Below, in pieces: positions 58,784-64,000 of a stretch of 64,000 bases of DNA. The notes under the pieces were generated by a model. That model had not been told where the DNA came from. It searched no databases and saw only the letters and a program-made list of their open reading frames with translations. This stretch comes from UBA8337 sp965221415 (GTDB lineage: Bacteria > Pseudomonadota > Alphaproteobacteria > RS24): the NCBI GenBank assembly GCA_965221415.1, contig OZ244887.1, positions 1,364,001-1,428,000 of the forward strand. Reading direction: 5' to 3'. Each line of letters starts with the position of its first letter. Positions within the stretch are counted from its first letter, which is position 1. Made by a program: the position numbers and the translations under genes.

Positions 58784-59491
58784 TCACCCCTTGCTTTGAC
58801 GCGCAATCAACGCCGAAAAATCATCCGCAAAATATTCCAGTCGCGCCCCAAACCGACCCAAATCAGTCGAAATCTTATTATAGGCAATCACCGCAGGAAT
58901 CGCCGCCAATAGACCAAGACCCGTCGCAAAAAGCGCCTCGGCAATACCCGGCGCAACCACCGCCAAATTCGTGTCGCGAGTCATGGCAATCGCCTGAAAC
59001 GAGTTCATAATCCCCCACACTGTGCCAAATAATCCAACAAAAGGCGCAACCGCCCCCACCGTCGCCAAAAATAACAGCCGCTGCTCTAGCTTTTCCATCT
59101 CGCGGGCAATCGACGTATGCAGAGCGCGCTCGACAAATTGCAAGCGTGACAATTCTTGCTTTTTTGACCCCGCACCATCAAGCCGCACAAGCTCGTTCAT
59201 CGCGGCATTGAAAACTTTGACGAGAGGCCCATTATCGCTCGCCGATACTTGCTGATAGATGGTTTGCAATGTCTTGCCCGACCAAAATAACGGCTCAAAA
59301 ACATCCGCCTGCTTTTTCACACGGCGCAGCGTCACAGTTTTTTCGATAATAATCGCCCAACTCCAAACCGACGCCAAGAGCAGCCCAAGCATCACCGATT
59401 GGACGACAATATCGGCTCGAAAAAACAAAGCCCAAAGCGAGAAATCCGACGCGGATAATTGCGTCGCTTGCTGAATAGTTACAGGATCCAT
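58784..59491 (-). CDS. tolQ: Tol-Pal system proton channel protein TolQ
   Basis: A 235-residue ExbB/TolQ/MotA protein with three membrane segments (about residues 24-45, 140-162 and 178-200). FLATVGAVAPFVGLFGTVWGIMNSFQAI and APGIAEALFATGLGLLAAIPAVIAYN are the family signatures. It is the first tol gene, 60 bp after ybgC. It forms the ion channel with TolR that energises envelope constriction. Confidence 0.96.
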   Translation of the reverse strand: MDPVTIQQATQLSASDFSLWALFFRADIVVQSVMLGLLLASVWSWAIIIEKTVTLRRVKKQADVFEPLFWSGKTLQTIYQQVSASDNGPLVKVFNAAMNELVRLDGAGSKKQELSRLQFVERALHTSIAREMEKLEQRLLFLATVGAVAPFVGLFGTVWGIMNSFQAIAMTRDTNLAVVAPGIAEALFATGLGLLAAIPAVIAYNKISTDLGRFGARLEYFADDFSALIARQSKG

Positions 59492-59551
59492 GAGACACCT
59501 TCTAAGTTAGCTTGTGTTAGCTTCAAATTGTGACAAAACTTTGTCGCCCCT

Positions 59552-60100
59552 TTACGCATCACGCAGAAAACTTGCCCCCTGATAGCGCAACAGGCTATCG
59601 GCAAGCTGTTTTGGTAGCCGTCTGGGCTTGCCTTGCAAATCCACACAAGCCGCCACAATGTCAGCTTGCCAGACAGCCGCGCCATTACACGAGATGCGCT
59701 GCTCGGCAACAAGACGGGCACCGCGCACCTCTGAATAAACGCTTTCCACCAACAACACGTCATCAATTTGTGCAGGGGCGAGAAAATCCATCTCCATACG
59801 ACCAATAACAAAAGCCAATTGCGGCTGCATGTCGAACAATACCGAATGTTCGATACCCGCAAAGCGCAGAAAATTCGACCGCCCCCGCTCAGCAAATTTT
59901 AAATAATTGGCATGATACACAAAGCCCGAAAAATCAGTGTCTTCATATTGCACGATATAGTTCTGCACGTGTCGGATATGCGCACCCGTTTTCACGACCA
60001 CACCTTGTGTCAAAGCCACCGAAGCATCATCGCCGGAGGCAGGCAGCAAAATCTCCGCCGCATCGTCTAGCCCATAAGCCTGTTTTACATCAATCTGCAT
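59552..60100 (-). CDS. ybgC: Acyl-CoA thioesterase YbgC family, Tol-Pal associated
   Basis: A 182-residue hot-dog-fold thioesterase. The catalytic motif is VQYEDTDFSGFVYHANYLKFAERGR (Asp in EDTDFSG, near 54). The normal family length is about 130-140; here 45 extra N-terminal residues precede the hot-dog start, and no internal ATG offers a shorter start, so the extension may be real or an alternative GTG may be used. Located before tolQ, as in most proteobacteria. Confidence 0.88.
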   Translation of the reverse strand: MQIDVKQAYGLDDAAEILLPASGDDASVALTQGVVVKTGAHIRHVQNYIVQYEDTDFSGFVYHANYLKFAERGRSNFLRFAGIEHSVLFDMQPQLAFVIGRMEMDFLAPAQIDDVLLVESVYSEVRGARLVAEQRISCNGAAVWQADIVAACVDLQGKPRRLPKQLADSLLRYQGASFLRDA

Positions 60101-60108
60101 ATCATCTC

Positions 60109-61140
60109 CTACTCTTCAAACAAATCTGACGCCGCATCATGCGCTGACTTTGGCACTTCAAGCCCCAAATGCGTGAACGCAATAGGCATCAACATGCGCC
60201 CGCGCGGGGTTCGGTTGACAAACCCGACTTGGATGAGAAACGGCTCGACAATATCTTCCAACGCATCGCGCGGCTCGCCCAACGCCGCCGCCAATGTATC
60301 TATCCCCACGGGCCCGCCAAGAAATTTCTCAGCCAGAACGGTTAAGTACCGCCTATCCAGATTATCCAGCCCGCGCTTGTCAACTTCTAGCCGATGCAGT
60401 GCCGCATCGGCCAGTTTGGCATCAATAATATGAGCATTCTCGACATTGGCGAAATCGCGCACACGTCGCAATAGCCGCCCCGCCACACGCGGCGTTCCGC
60501 GCGCTCTGGAGGCAATCTCGACAGCCCCATCATCGCTTATCTCTAATCCCATCAGGCCAGCATTGCGCCGAATAATAAACTCCAATTCCTCTGGGGTGTA
60601 AAATCCAAGATAGATTGGAATCCCAAAACGGTCGCGCAGAGGCGTGGTCAACAGACCCGACCGCGTCGTGGCACCAATCAGGGTAAATGGCGGCAGCTCA
60701 ATTTTCACCGAGCGCGCCGCAGGGCCTTCGCCAATGATTAAATCCAGTTCGAAATCCTCCATGGCCGGATACAGCACCTCCTCAACGGCGGGGCTGAGGC
60801 GATGGATTTCATCGATAAACAGCACATCATGCGGCTCAAGATTGGTCAAAAGCGCGGCTAAATCTCCCGCTTTTGAAATCACTGGCCCTGAGGTCGAGCG
60901 AAAGCCTGTGCCTAATTCACGCGCCACGATTTGCGCGAGCGTGGTTTTGCCAAGCCCCGGCGGGCCCGCCAACAGCACATGGTCGAGCGCGTCGCCGCGT
61001 TTTTTCGCCGCTTGAATAAACACCGCAAGATTTTCGCGCCCCTTTTGCTGACCGACAAAACTATCGAGCGTTTTGGGACGCATCGCAGGGTCAATATCTT
61101 CGCCAACTTCGTTTTGGTCGACCAGACGCTCCGACATCAC
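60109..61140 (-). CDS. ruvB: Holliday junction branch migration helicase RuvB
   Basis: A 343-residue AAA+ motor. Walker A is LLAGPPGLGKTTLAQIVARELG, Walker B FIDEIHRLSPAVEEVLYPAMEDF, sensor GATTRSGLLTTPLRDRFG, and the C-terminal winged helix includes FLIQVGFVNRTPRGR. It hexamerises on the RuvA-junction complex. Four-base overlap with ruvA. Eight bases separate it from ybgC. Confidence 0.97.
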   Translation of the reverse strand: MMSERLVDQNEVGEDIDPAMRPKTLDSFVGQQKGRENLAVFIQAAKKRGDALDHVLLAGPPGLGKTTLAQIVARELGTGFRSTSGPVISKAGDLAALLTNLEPHDVLFIDEIHRLSPAVEEVLYPAMEDFELDLIIGEGPAARSVKIELPPFTLIGATTRSGLLTTPLRDRFGIPIYLGFYTPEELEFIIRRNAGLMGLEISDDGAVEIASRARGTPRVAGRLLRRVRDFANVENAHIIDAKLADAALHRLEVDKRGLDNLDRRYLTVLAEKFLGGPVGIDTLAAALGEPRDALEDIVEPFLIQVGFVNRTPRGRMLMPIAFTHLGLEVPKSAHDAASDLFEE

Positions 61141-61727
61141 ACCAACTCCCGCAGGGCTTGTTTAATCAAATCTTCGACACTCGCTTCATCATCCAATTTA
61201 GAACGCGCCGCCATAAGGGCAGCATTGGCTTGCACACGCGGATAGCCAAGATTGGTCAAGGCCGACATCGCCTCGGCCATAGCGCCTTCCGCGCCCGTCA
61301 CCTCAGCAGCAGCCACAAATGGCATAGCAGGCACTTTGTCTTTCAATTCCTGCACAATACGTTGCGCGACTTTCGGCCCAACGCCCGGCGCACGCGCGAC
61401 CATCGCCTTATCTTCGGCGGCCACGGCTTGCACCAAATCATTAGCCGACAACACTCCCTGAATGGCCAGAGCGACTTTCGCGCCGACCCCTTGCACGCCC
61501 ATCAGCAGCCGAAACCAGCTGCGGTCTTCTTCGCTCAAAAAACCAAACAAGCGGAGTTGGTCTTCGCGCACATAGGTCTCGATGGCCAGACTGAGCGCCT
61601 CGCCATCGGCGGGTAAATTATCCATCATGCGCGGCGAGCCTTCGACCATATAGCCCACGCCGCCGACATCAATCAGCACCCAATTATCGCCGCGCCCATC
61701 GACGCGCCCACGCAACCGTCCAATCAT
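61137..61727 (-). CDS. ruvA: Holliday junction DNA-binding protein RuvA
   Basis: A 196-residue protein: N-terminal OB fold (MIGRLRGRVDG..., VDVGGVGYMVEG-like), helix-hairpin-helix pairs (LMGVQGVGAKVALAI and APGVGPKVAQRIVQELKDK) and a C-terminal RuvB-contact domain (ALTNLGYPRVQANAAL). It overlaps both ruvC and ruvB by four bases, so the three are translationally coupled. Confidence 0.96.
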   Translation of the reverse strand: MIGRLRGRVDGRGDNWVLIDVGGVGYMVEGSPRMMDNLPADGEALSLAIETYVREDQLRLFGFLSEEDRSWFRLLMGVQGVGAKVALAIQGVLSANDLVQAVAAEDKAMVARAPGVGPKVAQRIVQELKDKVPAMPFVAAAEVTGAEGAMAEAMSALTNLGYPRVQANAALMAARSKLDDEASVEDLIKQALRELV

Positions 61728-62263
61728 ATCACCGCCCCTTTGGCTTCAGCACGCGCAATCGCTGTCTGCATTTTGCCGCCAAAGTCTCCTGCATGCGCCA
61801 GTGTTATCGCGATGGCAAGCGCATCGGCGGCGTGTTCATTGGCAATCTCAGCTTGTGGCAGCAACATGGCGACCATCGCCTTAATCTGCGTTTTATCCGC
61901 ATGGCCTGAGCCTGTAACGCTGCGCTTGATAAAATTCGGCGCATATTCTGCGACCGCCAAGCCACGCCGCGCCGGCTCTAATAAACATATCGCGCGCGCT
62001 TGGCCGAGCTTCAATGTCGCCGCCCCATCGCGATTAACGAAAGTCTGCTCAACAGCCGCATAATCGGGCATATGCTCATCAAATATCGCCGCCAGACCTT
62101 GCTCTAATTGCAACAGCCGCCCCGCCAAAGGCAATTTCGTGTCAGAGCGCACCGCACCATTAGCAATATGCTTCAGCTTGGTGCCGCACATATCAACAAC
62201 ACCCCACCCCGTAAACCGCAAGCCCGGGTCTAAACCAATCAGCCGTCGTGTTTCAGAGCTCAC
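61724..62263 (-). CDS. ruvC: Crossover junction endodeoxyribonuclease RuvC
   Basis: A 179-residue RNase H-fold resolvase. First catalytic Asp in IGLDPGLRFTGWG (D12), glutamate in YAAVEQTFVN, and the C-terminal acidic pair in HAADALAIAI. It cuts Holliday junctions with RuvAB. It starts 12 bp after yebC. Confidence 0.96.
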   Translation of the reverse strand: MSSETRRLIGLDPGLRFTGWGVVDMCGTKLKHIANGAVRSDTKLPLAGRLLQLEQGLAAIFDEHMPDYAAVEQTFVNRDGAATLKLGQARAICLLEPARRGLAVAEYAPNFIKRSVTGSGHADKTQIKAMVAMLLPQAEIANEHAADALAIAITLAHAGDFGGKMQTAIARAEAKGAVI

Positions 62264-62275
62264 ATTTTATCCTTA

Positions 62276-63022
62276 CTAAGACGATAATTGTTCCAGCACG
62301 TCCTCAGAAATGTCAAAATTAGCGTAGACGTTTTGCACATCGTCAACATCATCTAGCGCTTCAACTAGCTTCAATACTTTTTCGGCTGCTTCGCCATCAA
62401 CTGCAATGTCATTTTGCGCACGCCAAATAATATTCGCCGCCCGTGGCGCACCCAAAGGTGTCTGCAAGGCTGTCACCACATTGTGCAATTCATCGGCCGC
62501 GCAAATAATCTCATGCCCCTCAGCCGAGCTATCGACATCATCTGCGCCCGCTTCAATCGCTGCGTCAAACACCGCTTCGGCATCGGCGACATCGGCCTCG
62601 AACTCGACCGCGCCAACACGGTCAAACATAAAAGAAACCGACCCTGTTTCGCCCAAATTACCGCCATTCTTTGTAAATGTTGAGCGCACCTCGCCCGCCG
62701 TGCGATTGCGATTATCGGTCAGCGTCTCGATAATCACGCCAATGCCCGCCGGCCCGAACCCCTCATAGCGGACTTCTTCGTAATGCGTATCGTCGTCATC
62801 CGAACTTTTTTTAATGGCGCGCTCGATATTGTCTTTCGGCATATTTTGCGCGCGCGCCGCCAACACAGCCGTACGCAAACGCGGATTGGCATCTGGGTCG
62901 GGCATGCCCATTTTGGCCGCGACCATAATCTCTTTGGTGAGGCGTGCAAAAATCTTCGCACGTTTTTTATCCTGCGCACCTTTGCGGTGCTGAATATTTT
63001 TAAACTTGGAATGGCCTGCCAT
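62276..63022 (-). CDS. yebC: YebC/PmpR family regulatory or translation-rescue protein
   Basis: A 248-residue YebC-type protein: MAGHSKFKNIQHRKGAQDKKRAKIF-like N-terminus, then NIERAIKK, YEGFGPAGIGVIIETLTDNRNRT, FTKNGGNLGETGSVSFMF. YebC was long called a transcription factor; recent work points to easing ribosome stalling at proline stretches. It begins the ruvCAB transcript, the standard neighbour. 33 bp separate it from the metallophosphoesterase. Confidence 0.95.
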   Translation of the reverse strand: MAGHSKFKNIQHRKGAQDKKRAKIFARLTKEIMVAAKMGMPDPDANPRLRTAVLAARAQNMPKDNIERAIKKSSDDDDTHYEEVRYEGFGPAGIGVIIETLTDNRNRTAGEVRSTFTKNGGNLGETGSVSFMFDRVGAVEFEADVADAEAVFDAAIEAGADDVDSSAEGHEIICAADELHNVVTALQTPLGAPRAANIIWRAQNDIAVDGEAAEKVLKLVEALDDVDDVQNVYANFDISEDVLEQLSS

Positions 63023-63055
63023 TTGAACCCTCTAAAACGAATCACTTAACCTAGC

Positions 63056-63868
63056 CTATAGCTTCGGAGCAGCTGAGGAAAGCCTCCCGCCCGAACGTAT
63101 CGGGTAAATAGCGGTCGCAAGTCCCGTTTTATCATCCGTCTCGACCATCACACCGCATAGGCTTGGCGTGCCTTGCGCTGGCTCGAAGCGGTCGCCGCGC
63201 AGTTTCGTGGTAAAACGGTTCATCGGTTCTTCTTTTTGCATACCGATAACACTATCATAATCGCCGCACATGCCCGCATCCGTCTGATAGGCCGTGCCAT
63301 GCGGTAAAATCTGCGCATCCGCCGTCGGCACATGCGTGTGCGTACCAACCACCAGACTCGCACGACCATCGCAAAAATGCCCCATCGCCATTTTCTCCGA
63401 TGTTGCCTCAGCATGCACATCGACAATAATCGCATCGGCCATTTCAGCTAATGGGCAAGCCGATAATTCGCGCTCAACCGCCGCGAAAGGCGCGTCCAGT
63501 GTTTCCATAAACAACTGCCCCATGACATTGACCACCAGCACGCGCTTATCACCCGCCTCGAACAAGCCAGCCCCGCGCCCCGGTGTGCCTTGCGGAAAAT
63601 TAACCGGCCGCAGCAAGCGCGGCTCATTGGCGATATAAGGCGTAATCGCTGACTGGTCCCACACATGATTGCCCGTTGAAATCACATCAATGCCTGCGTC
63701 AAAAAACGCCTCGCTAATATCGGGGGTAATGCCAAAGCCGCCCGCGCTGTTCTCGCCATTCACAATAACAAAGTCGAGCGCGTATTGGCTGCGCCATACC
63801 GGCACTTGTCGGATAACCGCTTCGCGCGCCGCACGCCCCACCACATCGCCAAGAAAAAGAATACGCAT
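63056..63868 (-). CDS. YmdB-family metallophosphoesterase (TIGR00282)
   Basis: A 270-residue calcineurin-like phosphoesterase of the Bacillus YmdB family. Metal ligands are in MRILFLGDVVGRAAR (Asp8), VNGENSAGGFGI, STGNHVWD, VDVHAEATSEK and GTHTHVPTAD. The family hydrolyses 2',3'-cyclic phosphodiesters and cAMP in vitro. I start at 63868; the 17-residue extension is rich in arginine and lacks support. It lies 13 bp after a 5-formyltetrahydrofolate cyclo-ligase, a common pairing in alphaproteobacteria. It is unrelated to E. coli YmdB. Confidence 0.9.
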   Translation of the reverse strand: MRILFLGDVVGRAAREAVIRQVPVWRSQYALDFVIVNGENSAGGFGITPDISEAFFDAGIDVISTGNHVWDQSAITPYIANEPRLLRPVNFPQGTPGRGAGLFEAGDKRVLVVNVMGQLFMETLDAPFAAVERELSACPLAEMADAIIVDVHAEATSEKMAMGHFCDGRASLVVGTHTHVPTADAQILPHGTAYQTDAGMCGDYDSVIGMQKEEPMNRFTTKLRGDRFEPAQGTPSLCGVMVETDDKTGLATAIYPIRSGGRLSSAAPKL

Positions 63869-63881
63869 GTATCCCACCCGT

Positions 63882-64000
63882 CTAAAATAAATAAAGCGCC
63901 GCCTCCGTGACAACACCATCTAGGGCTTGGTCATGCGGCTCAGTGGGGCATTTGTCAACCATTTGCATGTCATAGGCGACACCATAGCAGCGCAAATCCC
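63882..64000 (-). CDS. 5-formyltetrahydrofolate cyclo-ligase (C-terminal 39 residues)
   Basis: Too short for a complete call but readable on the minus strand as DLRCYGVAYDMQMVDKCP, then TEPHDQALDGVVTEAALYLF and a stop. The G-V-A-(F/Y)-D-x-Q...PxEPHDxxLDxVVTE pattern is the C-terminus of 5-FCL (MTHFS/YgfA), which converts 5-formyl- to 5,10-methenyl-tetrahydrofolate. The gene runs off the right edge. Its stop lies 13 bp before the metallophosphoesterase start. Confidence 0.82.
   Translation of the reverse strand, partial: DLRCYGVAYDMQMVDKCPTEPHDQALDGVVTEAALYLF

Overview
The window is chromosomal DNA of an alphaproteobacterium. This is supported by a CtrA-type response regulator, a DUF1134/EipA protein, the alphaproteobacterial form of elongator tRNA-Met(CAT), an RpoH with the diagnostic sigma-32 box, and a compact ruvCAB - ybgC - tolQRAB - pal - cpoB - tilS - ftsH - folP - glmM - thiD block. 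I cannot place it to genus. It may be a marine Rhodospirillales or SAR116-like lineage, but nothing here proves that.

Layout. (1) 0-5.5 kb: a catabolic cluster (biotin carboxylase end, enoyl-CoA hydratase, carboxyltransferase, AtuA-like protein, and a divergent acyl-CoA dehydrogenase) resembling the acyclic terpene utilisation (Atu, geranyl-CoA) pathway. (2) 5.5-18 kb: an accessory region. It holds a PHP-ATPase fusion of the TrlF/Ppl type, a type II restriction-modification pair, three paralogous membrane pentapeptide-repeat proteins, two paralogous HEPN-like proteins each behind a long structured leader, and a DUF3800 remnant. A biotinyl-carboxyltransferase fusion gene sits in the middle. 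(3) 18-28 kb: carbonic anhydrase, MATE exporter, enoyl-CoA hydratase, a predicted metal-dependent hydrolase with a styrene-oxide-isomerase-like membrane protein, and an outer-membrane barrel gene followed by a giant acidic FecR-domain repeat protein. (4) 28.2-32 kb: an AT-rich four-gene operon with a GHKL ATPase, beside tRNA-Met. It looks like a defence cassette. (5) 32-44.5 kb: core genes rpoN, mnmA, ctrA-like, cysQ, eipA, an alpha/beta hydrolase, rluD, rpoH, purA and serCA. (6) 44.6-48.2 kb: two tandem FRG-domain/TPR genes, then an 0.8 kb stretch packed with four tandem copies of the same structured RNA element. (7) 48.2-64 kb: cell-envelope, folate, thiamine, tRNA and recombination housekeeping genes, all on the minus strand.

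The most interesting signal is a six-copy structured RNA element (two copies in region 2, four in region 6). Its parts are a long helix A, whose sequence differs between copies while its pairing is kept, and a near-invariant GUCGGGUU strand. That strand pairs beyond helix A with AGCCCGRC, giving a pseudoknot that encloses an internal stem-loop with a conserved GAAUANAAUA / AAAYA internal loop. In region 2 it directly precedes both HEPN-like genes, and each of those is followed by a convergent pentapeptide-repeat membrane gene, so the whole module is duplicated. One copy lies about 145 bp from a truncated DUF3800 gene. Because DUF3800-associated RNA motifs have been reported, the element may belong to that group or may be new.
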